A stretch of 64,000 nt of DNA, from assembly GCF_001894865.1 (NCBI RefSeq), contig NZ_BCXA01000035.1:16125-80124 (forward strand). Reading direction: 5' to 3'. The DNA comes from Rhodococcus maanshanensis NBRC 100610 (GTDB lineage: Bacteria; Actinomycetota; Actinomycetes; Mycobacteriales; Mycobacteriaceae). A program made the position numbers and the translations under genes. The number at the start of each line of letters is the position of its first letter. Position 1 is the stretch's first letter. Below are positions 1 through 7,014 of this stretch, in pieces. The notes beneath the pieces are model-generated. The model did no database searches. It was given only the letters and a program-made list of their open reading frames with translations, and was not told where the DNA came from.

Positions 1-473
1 GCGATGCTCACGGCCAGCGCGATGGTCTTGGCCGGGAACACGTCACGGATCAGTGAGTAGCTCAGGAACAGGCAGGGCACCAGCAGACCGGTCAGCGCGC
101 GTCCGGCGATGAGCACGCTGTAGCTCCCCGCGATCGCCGAGATGAACGATCCGAGCGCGGCGCCGACGATGCACGCCAGCAGCATCTTGCGCTTGCCGTA
201 CATGTCGGCCAGCTTGCCGATCAGCGGGGCGGTGACCGCGCCGAGCAGCAGGAACGACGTGAGCAGCCACGCACCCTGCGTGGTCTGGTAATGCGCGGCG
301 ATCGCCGGCAGGGCCATCGAGATCATCATGTAGCTGACCGCGAGCATCTCGAGCACGAGCACGATCGAGGCCAGCGAGAAGATCAGGCGGGGCGTCCACT
401 TCTCGGGTGCGGACGTACTTCCCTGGGCGCCGGGGGGCTGCGACATCTCGCCGCCTGTGCGGGTGGTGACCAT
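1..473 (-). CDS. MFS drug-type exporter (N-terminal part; runs off the window)
   Basis: The first 157 residues of a major facilitator superfamily transporter, transcribed leftwards; the rest lies outside the window. After a hydrophilic N-terminus the translation shows three to four membrane segments, the loop motif GKLADMYGKRK after the second segment (MFS motif A) and the stretch VPCLFLSYSLIRDVFP. The same stretch occurs in the MFS protein at 19518-21062, so the two are paralogues, probably 14-TM DHA2-type exporters. The start is the ATG at 473 with a GGAAGGA ribosome site upstream; an internal ATG at 446 is possible. Substrate unknown; the steroid genes nearby suggest export of a steroid-related or toxic compound (inference). 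Confidence 0.85.
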   Translation of the reverse strand, partial: MVTTRTGGEMSQPPGAQGSTSAPEKWTPRLIFSLASIVLVLEMLAVSYMMISMALPAIAAHYQTTQGAWLLTSFLLLGAVTAPLIGKLADMYGKRKMLLACIVGAALGSFISAIAGSYSVLIAGRALTGLLVPCLFLSYSLIRDVFPAKTIALAVSI

Positions 474-945
474 CGTGGTGGGGTCCTTCCGGGATACCAA
501 TAAATCTCAGGCCCAATGGATTTCAGGCCTCGATGTGCGATCCGGCACGTGTACGGCACGGACAACAGGAGGGTGGAGCTGTGCACCCGGCGAATTCGCA
601 CCGAATGTGTAATCCACATCACAGGTCGTCGGCGCCAGTGCGGCCAGTCACAATTCCGTTCAGTGGGACGATTGCCGCCGCTCCCGCCCGAAAATCGGAC
701 GAAACCGGCCCGCTCCCGGATCACCACCCCCGCTCAGCACTGCAAATGCCGTCCACCGAACGACGCGTCGGCGTATCACATGTGCCCCAAAACCGACCAC
801 CACGTCGGCTCCGAGAACACCCGGCCGAGGTCCCATCCGCATCCTGAGCAACAGACCGTGCCTCGACGCCGGGTGGCCGCCGACGCTCGGTGAACCCGGC
901 CCCACGACACGTCGTCGATCACGCCCACAGTGCCTGCTCGCACTT
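474..945. other. Intergenic region upstream of the MFS gene
   Basis: No convincing gene; the open frames here are Arg/Pro-rich and lack ribosome sites. Two imperfect direct repeats, ATCTCAGGCC (504-513) and ATTTCAGGCC (520-529), lie just upstream of the MFS start. A short dyad, ATGTG-TAATC-CACAT, lies at 605-619. Both could be regulator sites for the leftward MFS gene; nothing else stands out. Confidence 0.4.
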
Positions 946-974
946 TTGACACGGTCGGGGCCATCTCGTACAGT
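946..974 (+). promoter_or_regulatory. Sigma-A-type promoter for the ABC-F transcript
   Basis: TTGACA (946-951) and TACAGT (969-974) are separated by exactly 17 bp, close to the housekeeping consensus. Transcription would begin near 980-983, about 375 nt upstream of the ABC-F start codon, leaving an unusually long leader. Confidence 0.65.
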
Positions 975-982
975 GCCCGGCT

Positions 983-1060
983 ATGCATGTCCGTTCCACC
1001 GCGAAGACCCGAGGCCGGCTTCTCACCGGCCTGATCTGGGTACAGAGAACGCAGCGCTAG
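983..1060 (+). CDS. Putative leaderless leader peptide (25 aa) upstream of the ABC-F gene
   Basis: An ATG at 983 coincides with the start point predicted from the promoter at 946-974, so it would be translated leaderless. It reads 25 codons to a TAG at 1058-1060 and is rich in Arg and Thr. An overlapping 15-codon frame starts at the ATG at 987. Leader peptides that sense ribosome stalling commonly precede antibiotic-resistance ABC-F genes, which is why this is listed. There is no direct proof of translation. Confidence 0.35.
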   Translation: MHVRSTAKTRGRLLTGLIWVQRTQR

Positions 1061-1200
1061 AACCCATTCTCAGCACTGTTCGCGACGGTGCATGCATTCA
1101 ACGGCCCTGTAACGCCGCCGTACCCCATCCCTGGTCGACGCCGCGATTCGCACGTCCGGCCGGCGAGAAACGGTACGTGGAATCGGCGGTAACCGTCGCG

Positions 1201-1228
1201 ACGAGCCTTCCGGAGACGAACGGCTCGT
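1201..1228 (+). promoter_or_regulatory. Leader hairpin upstream of the ABC-F gene (possible attenuator)
   Basis: Perfect 7-bp arms ACGAGCC (1201-1207) and GGCTCGT (1222-1228) with a 14-nt loop lie in the long leader. There is no U-tract, so it is not a classical terminator; it could form part of an attenuation switch with upstream leader sequence. Confidence 0.3.
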
Positions 1229-1357
1229 GTGCAGCCTTCCCTGGTTCACACCTCGAACATCGACTTCAGCACAGCTTCAGGACGGACCGCGATGCCCGCC
1301 CTCGAGGTCGTGTGCTGCGTGCGCCGGGGCACATTCGTTTTCTTTCAGGAGATTTCA

Positions 1358-2989
1358 TTGATTACCGCTACTGACCTCGAAGTTCGTGCCGGTGTGCGGA
1401 CCCTGCTCTCCGCGCCGGGCCCGGCCCTGCGGGTCCAGGCAGGCGACCGGATCGGTCTGGTCGGCCGCAACGGTGCGGGCAAGACCACCACGCTGCGCAT
1501 CCTCGCGGGGGAGGGTGAGCCCTACGCCGGGTCGGTGATCCGCAGCGGGGACCTGGGCTACCTGCCGCAGGACCCGAAGGAGGGCAACCTCGACGTCCTC
1601 GCCAAGGATCGGGTGCTCTCCGCCCGCGGCCTCGACGAGATCCTCCGCAGCATGGAGAAGCAGCAGGCGATCATGGCGGAGGCAGTGGACGACGCCGAGC
1701 GCGACAAGGCGATCCGCAAGTACGGGCAGCTCGAGGACCGGTTCTCGGCGTCGGGCGGCTACGTCGCCGAGAGCGAGGCGGCCCGGATCTGCAGCAGCCT
1801 CGGGTTGGCGGATCGGATCCTCGCCCAGCCGCTGCGCACCCTCTCCGGTGGTCAGCGCCGCCGCGTCGAGCTGGCCCGCATCCTGTTCGCCGCGTCCGAC
1901 GGATCCGGCGGGAAGTCGGACACCACCCTGCTGCTCGACGAGCCAACCAACCACCTCGACGCCGACTCGATCACCTGGCTGCGTGGGTTCCTGCAGAACC
2001 ACGACGGCGGGCTGATCGTGATCAGCCACGACGTGGACCTGCTCGCCGACGTCGTGAACAAGGTGTGGTTCCTCGACGCCGTCCGCGGCGAGGCCGATAT
2101 CTACAACATGGGCTGGAAGAAGTACCTCGACGCCCGCGCCACCGACGAGCAGCGTCGCCGCCGTGAGCGGGCGAACGCGGAGAAGAAGGCAGGCGCGTTG
2201 CGCGCGCAGGCCGCCAAGCTCGGCGCGAAGGCGACGAAGGCGACCGCGGCGCAGAACATGGCCAAGCGGGCCGACAAGCTCCTCAATGACCTCGATGAGG
2301 TCCGGGTCGCCGACAAGGTCGCGCACATCCGGTTCCCGGAACCCGCGCCGTGCGGCAAGACCCCGCTGATGGCGAAGGAGCTCACCAAGGTCTACGGCTC
2401 GCTGGAGATCTTCGCCGGCGTCGACCTGGCGATCGACCGCGGCAGCCGCGTCGTCGTGCTCGGCCTCAACGGCGCGGGCAAGACCACGCTGCTGCGCATC
2501 CTGGCCGGCACCGAGCAGGCCAACGCGGGCGAGCTGGTGCCCGGCCACGGGATGAAGGTCGGCTACTTCGCGCAGGAGCACGACACCCTCGACGACGAGG
2601 CGACCGTGTGGGAGAACATCCGGCACGCCGCACCGGACACCGGCGAGCAGGAGCTGCGGTCGCTGCTGGGCGCGTTCATGTTCACCGGCCCGCAGCTCGA
2701 GCAGCCGGCGGGCACCCTCTCCGGTGGTGAGAAGACGCGTCTGGCGCTGGCCGGGCTGGTGTCCTCGGCGGCCAACGTGCTGCTGCTCGACGAGCCGACC
2801 AACAACCTGGACCCGATCTCGCGCGAGCAGGTCCTCGACGCGCTGCGCAGCTACAAGGGTGCGGTCGTGCTGGTCACCCACGATCCCGGTGCCGCGGAGG
2901 CGCTGAACCCGGAGCGGGTCATCCTGCTGCCCGACGGCCAGGAGGACCACTGGTCGCAGGAGTACCTGGAGCTCATCCAGCTCGCCTGA
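1358..2989 (+). CDS. ABC-F family ATPase (Rv1473-like ribosome-associated factor)
   Basis: A 543-residue soluble protein with two ABC ATPase domains and no membrane segment, the hallmark of ABC-F translation factors, some of which protect ribosomes from macrolides and related drugs. Domain 1 has Walker A GRNGAGKTT (about residues 36-44), signature LSGGQRRRVELA and Walker B LLLDEPTNHLD. A charged linker follows. Domain 2 has GLNGAGKTT, LSGGEKTRLALA and LLLDEPTNNLD. The N-terminus closely resembles mycobacterial Rv1473. The start is the TTG at 1358, placed by AGGAGA at 1347-1352; the frame stays open further upstream but without a ribosome site. The long leader with a predicted uORF suggests drug-induced regulation (inference). 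Confidence 0.9.
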   Translation: MITATDLEVRAGVRTLLSAPGPALRVQAGDRIGLVGRNGAGKTTTLRILAGEGEPYAGSVIRSGDLGYLPQDPKEGNLDVLAKDRVLSARGLDEILRSMEKQQAIMAEAVDDAERDKAIRKYGQLEDRFSASGGYVAESEAARICSSLGLADRILAQPLRTLSGGQRRRVELARILFAASDGSGGKSDTTLLLDEPTNHLDADSITWLRGFLQNHDGGLIVISHDVDLLADVVNKVWFLDAVRGEADIYNMGWKKYLDARATDEQRRRRERANAEKKAGALRAQAAKLGAKATKATAAQNMAKRADKLLNDLDEVRVADKVAHIRFPEPAPCGKTPLMAKELTKVYGSLEIFAGVDLAIDRGSRVVVLGLNGAGKTTLLRILAGTEQANAGELVPGHGMKVGYFAQEHDTLDDEATVWENIRHAAPDTGEQELRSLLGAFMFTGPQLEQPAGTLSGGEKTRLALAGLVSSAANVLLLDEPTNNLDPISREQVLDALRSYKGAVVLVTHDPGAAEALNPERVILLPDGQEDHWSQEYLELIQLA

Positions 2990-3127
2990 CCGCAACCAGT
3001 TTTCCCGGTGCCCGGACGAGGGGGGTTCCGCCCGGGCTGCTGTTCCGTAGCTTCGCGGGGGTCGCTTACTCGGCTCCGACCGCGCGACGCACGTACTGCT
3101 TGATCACTACTCCTGAAAGGGACTTCC

Positions 3128-4039
3128 GTGAAGACACTGATCGTCGGCGGCACCGGCATGATCGGCGCCCGCACCGCACTCCATCTGCGCGACCAGGGCA
3201 ACGATGTCACCGTGGCGGCACGCAACCCGCTCACCGACGACTCACCGGTACGCGACTTCCCCGTGCTGCTCGGTGACTACACCGAGCAGACGTTCTCGGC
3301 CGCACAACTCGAACCCTTCGAGGGCATCGTCTTCGCTGCGGGACAGGACATCCGGCATATCGGCCGTGGTGTCGACGAGGCGGCGTTCTGGGAGAAGACG
3401 CAGTCCGGGGGAGTGCCCCGGTTCGCGGCGCTGGCCAAGCAGGCCGGTGTCGCACGGTTCGTTCAGATCGGCAGCTACTACCACCACCTGCGTCCCGACC
3501 TCGCGGACACGCTGCCCTACGTCGCGGCCAGGAAGGCGGCCGACGAAGGCGCCCGCGCGCTGGCCGACGACTCCTTCAACGTCTCGACCCTGAACCCGCC
3601 GAACATCCTCGGAGTGAGCCCAGGCGCGTCCGCCAAGCGCTACCGGCGGATGTTCTCCTGGGCCGCGGGCAACGAGCCGGCCATTCCGGACTTCGCGCCC
3701 GCGGGTGGAACGAACTACATGTCCGTGCGCTCACTCGCAGAGGCGATCTCGGGCGCGCTGCAGCGAGCAGAGTCCGGCAAGGCCTACCTGATCGGCGACC
3801 AGAATCTGACCTTCCGGGAGTACTTCCAGATGCTCGTCGACGCCTCGGGAGGCAATCGCACCATCGAGGAGCGGAACGAGGAGCATCCACTCCTGCCTGA
3901 CGGCTTCATCGTGCAGGGCCGCGGCAACGTCATCTCCTACGAACCGGCCGGGACCGAGCTGCTCGGCTACACGCTGGGCGACTGCGCGCGGGCCATCGGC
4001 GAGATGCACCAGACCGTGATGGCGGCCTCGGCAGACTGA
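3128..4039 (+). CDS. NAD(P)-dependent epimerase/reductase (extended SDR)
   Basis: A 303-residue Rossmann-fold protein of the NAD-dependent epimerase/dehydratase group. The nucleotide-binding motif GGTGMIG lies at residues 7-13, and a YVAARKAADEGAR segment near residue 140 provides the YxxxK-like position. The GTG start at 3128 follows GAAAGGGA. It stands alone, between the ABC-F gene and the small peptide gene, with no sign of an operon. The substrate cannot be told from sequence; nearby steroid genes make a steroid or lipid substrate possible, but this is only guilt by association. Confidence 0.75.
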   Translation: MKTLIVGGTGMIGARTALHLRDQGNDVTVAARNPLTDDSPVRDFPVLLGDYTEQTFSAAQLEPFEGIVFAAGQDIRHIGRGVDEAAFWEKTQSGGVPRFAALAKQAGVARFVQIGSYYHHLRPDLADTLPYVAARKAADEGARALADDSFNVSTLNPPNILGVSPGASAKRYRRMFSWAAGNEPAIPDFAPAGGTNYMSVRSLAEAISGALQRAESGKAYLIGDQNLTFREYFQMLVDASGGNRTIEERNEEHPLLPDGFIVQGRGNVISYEPAGTELLGYTLGDCARAIGEMHQTVMAASAD

Positions 4040-4054
4040 ACAAGCTGACCGATC

Positions 4055-4068
4055 CTGTTGTACAACAG
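4055..4068. promoter_or_regulatory. 14-bp perfect palindrome upstream of the small peptide gene
   Basis: CTGTTGTACAACAG is a perfect palindrome 16 bp after the SDR stop codon and about 130 bp upstream of the small peptide start. It has the size and symmetry of a dimeric regulator site. No U-tract follows, so a terminator role is unlikely. Confidence 0.35.
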
Positions 4069-4148
4069 AGGCATCCGAGTTTTTCCGCTCAGCGGTCGAC
4101 GTTGCTTCGCGGACCATCGAGCGTGGATAGCGTCACGCGTGCAGTAGC

Positions 4149-4170
4149 CGTGCACAGAAACCTGTACACG
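4149..4170. promoter_or_regulatory. Imperfect dyad just upstream of the small peptide gene
   Basis: CGTGCACAG and CTGTACACG flank the spacer AAAC; the arms pair with one mismatch. The dyad ends 16 bp before the ribosome site of the 44-residue peptide gene, where a repressor could act or where the 5' end of the mRNA could fold. Confidence 0.3.
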
Positions 4171-4197
4171 TGACAACCTTCGCACGAGGAGCAACAC

Positions 4198-4332
4198 ATG
4201 GGATCTTCACAGGAACAGCTCGGACAGCTCGGCACCGCTGCGGGGCTCATCGGAGGCGTCGGTGGCGTCCTCGCCGGCCTCGGTGCGGCGATCGGCCTGG
4301 CCGCGCTCGTCGGCGGCGGCGCGCTGTCCTAG
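4198..4332 (+). CDS. Small glycine-rich membrane peptide (44 aa)
   Basis: ATG at 4198 with GAGGAG at 4186-4191 (6-nt spacing), TAG at 4330-4332. After a short polar head (MGSSQEQLGQLG) the remaining 30 or so residues form one hydrophobic segment built from Gly, Ala, Leu, Ile and Val with repeated GxxxG spacing, a glycine-zipper pattern. Such segments pack as oligomers in membranes and occur in small membrane regulators, toxins, holin-like and bacteriocin-like peptides; the sequence does not decide between these. The gene has its own upstream dyads and a hairpin terminator at 4386-4428, so it looks like an independent transcript. I do not recognise the family. Confidence 0.55.
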   Translation: MGSSQEQLGQLGTAAGLIGGVGGVLAGLGAAIGLAALVGGGALS

Positions 4333-4385
4333 TTCGCCACCCGAGCCGGAGGGCTGCAACCTTCATGAAGCCCTCATGACCGCGA

Positions 4386-4428
4386 GCTCAGCGGCTGCGT
4401 CGAGAATCTCTCGGCGCGGCCGCTGAGC
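4386..4428 (+). terminator. Terminator after the small peptide gene
   Basis: Arms GCTCAGCGGC (4386-4395) and GCCGCTGAGC (4419-4428) pair perfectly and are followed by TTTCTGT at 4431-4437. It lies about 50 nt after the peptide stop. Confidence 0.6.
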
Positions 4429-4500
4429 CGTTTCTGTCGCGGTCGGAGGTCGCGCCCGAGTGCCGTGACTTCTCCACGCGTGCACCGTGTTCCGAAACCA

Positions 4501-4537
4501 AAGGAAGGCCCCACCCTGCAAGGGTGGGGCCTTCCTT
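4501..4537 (-). terminator. Strong stem-loop terminator of the kstD operon
   Basis: Perfect 17-bp arms AAGGAAGGCCCCACCCT (4501-4517) and AGGGTGGGGCCTTCCTT (4521-4537) enclose a 3-nt loop. It sits 14 bp past the end of the leftward operon 4552-6881 and would work in both directions. Confidence 0.8.
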
Positions 4538-4551
4538 CGCTCGACTGAGGG

Positions 4552-4809
4552 CTAGGTCAGGCGACCGGGAACCGGATAGCTGCGCGGCGAATCGGTCTCG
4601 AGCACACCCTTCACCGCCGCCTCGTCGATGGAGTCACGCAGTGACGTGCAGGTGGGGATCCACTTGCTGTCCACGCCGAGCGCGGCCTGCCGCGCGAACT
4701 CGGGGCAGGACGATTCCGCGTCCGCCAGCCACTGGATGCTGGTGTGGGTGGGGCTGTACTTCTCCACCAACACCCGGTTCCCGCAGCTGGTGCAGCTCAG
4801 TTCCTGCAT
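4552..4809 (-). CDS. Small CxxC protein in the ketosteroid dehydrogenase operon
   Basis: 85 residues starting MQELSCTSCGNRVLVEKY. The CTSC pair near residue 6 and further Cys residues near 35 and 54 suggest a small zinc- or metal-binding protein. It begins 14 nt after the kstD stop codon and ends just before the operon terminator, so it is co-transcribed with kstD and the SnoaL isomerase. A role supporting the dehydrogenase or electron transfer is conceivable, but nothing in the sequence proves it. I do not assign a named family. Confidence 0.7.
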   Translation of the reverse strand: MQELSCTSCGNRVLVEKYSPTHTSIQWLADAESSCPEFARQAALGVDSKWIPTCTSLRDSIDEAAVKGVLETDSPRSYPVPGRLT

Positions 4810-4823
4810 GGTTGCCTCGTCTC

Positions 4824-6488
4824 CTAGTTGGCGCCGGCGGCGTGCCGCGCGCCGATGTAGCCGAATACCATGGCCGGACCGATGGTCGCGCCTGCACCGG
4901 CGTAGTCGTTGCCCATCACCGCGGCGGACGTGTTGCCGGTCGCGTAGAGGCCCTCGATGACGCCCCCATCGGTTCGCAGCACCTGGGCCTTCTCGTTGTA
5001 GACCAGTCCACCCTTGGTACCGAGGTCACCGGCACGCGTGCGCAGGGCGTAGTAGGGACCCTGGTCCAGCACGTCGAGCGTGGGCTGCGGCAGGGTCGGG
5101 TCGCCGTAGTAATTGTCGTAGGCACTGGCGCCCCGGTTGAAGTCCTCGTCCCGGCCGGCCCGAGCGAATCCGTTGTACCGCTGGACGGTCTCGACGAGCG
5201 CGGCGACGGGGACATCGATCTTCGCCGCGAGCTCCTCGACGGTCTCGGCGGTCTGGATGAGTCCGCTCTCGAGCCAGGCCTTCGGGAACTTCTGGCCGGG
5301 CATGATGCCGCCGATCGGGTACCGGCCCTTCGCCTTGTGGTCGAAGACGAACCAGGTGGGCTCGTGCCCGCCGGCAAGCTGATCGTGCACGAACGTCACG
5401 TACGGCGACGCCTCGTTCGTGAAACGCTTGCCGTGCTGGTCGATGATGATCGAGCGCGGGATCGAGCGCTCCGAGACCAGCACCTGGTTGATGCCGTCGG
5501 GGCGATGGAAGGACGGCATCCACCAGGCGTCGTCCATGAGATCCACAGCGGCGCCGAGCTTCTCGCCCGCGACGATGCCGTCACCTGTGTTCTCCACTGC
5601 GGCGGCACTGAAGTTGTCCTTGCCACCCTCGCGCAGGTAGCGCTTGCGCATCTCCTCGTTGTACTCGAAGCCGCCGCTGGCGAGCAGCACACCGCGGCGG
5701 GCGCGAATCCGGACCTGCGCGCCGTTGCGCTCGGCGACCACGCCGACCACCGCACCGGACTCGTCGGTGACAAGGGACTGCAGCGCGGTGTTCAGCCACA
5801 GCGGGACGCCGGCGTCCTTGAGCGCCAGCCGCAGCCGGGCGATGAGCGCGCGGCCGAGGGTGTCCATGTTTCGGCGCAGCACGATGGCCTTGACCGCGCG
5901 GAGACCGGTGAGCAGCGCGGTCCACTTGGCCTTCCAGGTCCGCGTCACCATGTTCAGCTGCACGAAGTCCTTCGAGGTGATGAACAGCCCCGGGGGCGTG
6001 GCCAAGGCGGCCGGACGCAGCAGGTCCTCGTCCTCGCCGAGCTCCTTGAGGTTCACCGGGAGCGGCTCGATCGTGCGGCCGTTGGGGCGGCCACCCGGCT
6101 GCTCGGGGTGGTAGTCGGAGTAGCCCGTGCACCACTGGAACCGCATGTGCCTGCTCGAGGTCTCCAGGAACTCGAGAGTGCGGGGACCCTCGTCGATGAA
6201 CGCGTCGAGGTTCTCCGAGGGCACCCGGTCGCCGACGACGGCGTCGAGATAGGTGCGCACGTCCGCGCGCGAGTCGCCGAGTCCCTCACGGACAAGCAGC
6301 GGGTTGTTGGGAACCCAGATGCCGCCACCGGACAGGGCGGTGGTGCCGCCGTACACGGCTGCCTTCTCGATGACGAGGGTGTCCATGCCCCGGTCGGCGG
6401 CGGCGAGTGCGCCGGTCAGACCGCCGCAGCCGCTACCGACCACGACGAAGTCGACCTCGTGGTCCCAGGATTGTTCGCTTGCAGGCAT
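4824..6488 (-). CDS. kstD: 3-ketosteroid delta1-dehydrogenase
   Basis: 554-residue flavoprotein of the KstD family, which introduces the C1-C2 double bond into ring A of 3-ketosteroids, a step that together with 9-alpha-hydroxylation opens ring B. The N-terminal FAD motif VVVGSGCGGLTGALAAADRG starts near residue 15, followed by EKAAVYGGTTALSGGGIWVPN, the characteristic KstD segment. The C-terminal NDYAGAGATIGPAMVFGY matches the conserved stretch that carries the catalytic Tyr and Gly in Rhodococcus KstD. The ATG at 6488 follows GAGAGA. It is the second gene of an operon: SnoaL isomerase, kstD, small CxxC protein. A second, more distant KstD-like gene lies at 13054-14529. Confidence 0.88.
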   Translation of the reverse strand: MPASEQSWDHEVDFVVVGSGCGGLTGALAAADRGMDTLVIEKAAVYGGTTALSGGGIWVPNNPLLVREGLGDSRADVRTYLDAVVGDRVPSENLDAFIDEGPRTLEFLETSSRHMRFQWCTGYSDYHPEQPGGRPNGRTIEPLPVNLKELGEDEDLLRPAALATPPGLFITSKDFVQLNMVTRTWKAKWTALLTGLRAVKAIVLRRNMDTLGRALIARLRLALKDAGVPLWLNTALQSLVTDESGAVVGVVAERNGAQVRIRARRGVLLASGGFEYNEEMRKRYLREGGKDNFSAAAVENTGDGIVAGEKLGAAVDLMDDAWWMPSFHRPDGINQVLVSERSIPRSIIIDQHGKRFTNEASPYVTFVHDQLAGGHEPTWFVFDHKAKGRYPIGGIMPGQKFPKAWLESGLIQTAETVEELAAKIDVPVAALVETVQRYNGFARAGRDEDFNRGASAYDNYYGDPTLPQPTLDVLDQGPYYALRTRAGDLGTKGGLVYNEKAQVLRTDGGVIEGLYATGNTSAAVMGNDYAGAGATIGPAMVFGYIGARHAAGAN

Positions 6489-6509
6489 AGTTCTCTCTCT
6501 TGGTGATGC

Positions 6510-6881
6510 TCAGCTGAAGCTGATGTCGTCCTGCGACCAGACGGCACGCATGCTGGTGATCCGCGCCTGATCGTCGAAGGTCATGACGTCGATCGGCTCG
6601 ACGGTGATGGTCTGCTCGCCGGTGTCGGTGACCACGCGGAAGTGGAATGCCGCGGTGTCGCCCGCGACCCGGACGTTGAGCAGCTCCGTCTTGACCTGCA
6701 CCGCGTCGAGCGCGCTGTAGAACTTCTCGATGGCCTCGCGGCCGACCAGCGGTTCGGTGCCCACCGGGTCCTCGAGGGTGGCGTCGTCCGCGTACAGGGC
6801 GGCGACGTCGGCCGACGTTCCGCCTCCGACCGCGTCGAGGTACTTCGACACTGTCGAACGGATGTCGTCTGCTGAGGCCAT
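6510..6881 (-). CDS. SnoaL/ketosteroid isomerase-like protein
   Basis: 123 residues with the NTF2-like fold of ketosteroid delta5-isomerases: the helix MASADDIRSTVSKYLDAVG, then DDATLEDPVG and the beta-strand tail EPIDVMTFDDQARITSM. The Asp-rich FDDQA stretch is typical of the family. The start is the ATG at 6881 with GGGAGAGA just upstream; the frame remains open further but without a ribosome site. It leads the operon with kstD, separated by 21 nt, consistent with shifting the double bond to make the 3-keto-4-ene substrate. It is a paralogue of 22574-22948. Transcribed divergently from the FadD3-like gene. Confidence 0.82.
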   Translation of the reverse strand: MASADDIRSTVSKYLDAVGGGTSADVAALYADDATLEDPVGTEPLVGREAIEKFYSALDAVQVKTELLNVRVAGDTAAFHFRVVTDTGEQTITVEPIDVMTFDDQARITSMRAVWSQDDISFS

Positions 6882-7014
6882 GATCTCTCCCGGGCATATG
6901 GGTACGGTGTGTACGTGTGACGGTAGCCACAACCACCCCCAGGCGGACCCCCGCTTTCCCGGCCAGCGGGACGCCTCCGACAGGCGCGATGATGTCCGGT
7001 ACGGTCCCTCGGTT

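Noticed and set aside
1355..2995. A 546-codon minus-strand open frame opposite the ABC-F gene
   Set aside because: It is the antisense shadow of a gene with clear Walker motifs; its composition (Arg, Val, Leu, Gln, His) is typical of such shadows.
4824..6506. Plus-strand 660-codon open frame opposite kstD
   Set aside because: Antisense shadow of a clear FAD-dependent dehydrogenase; no ribosome site and no domain.
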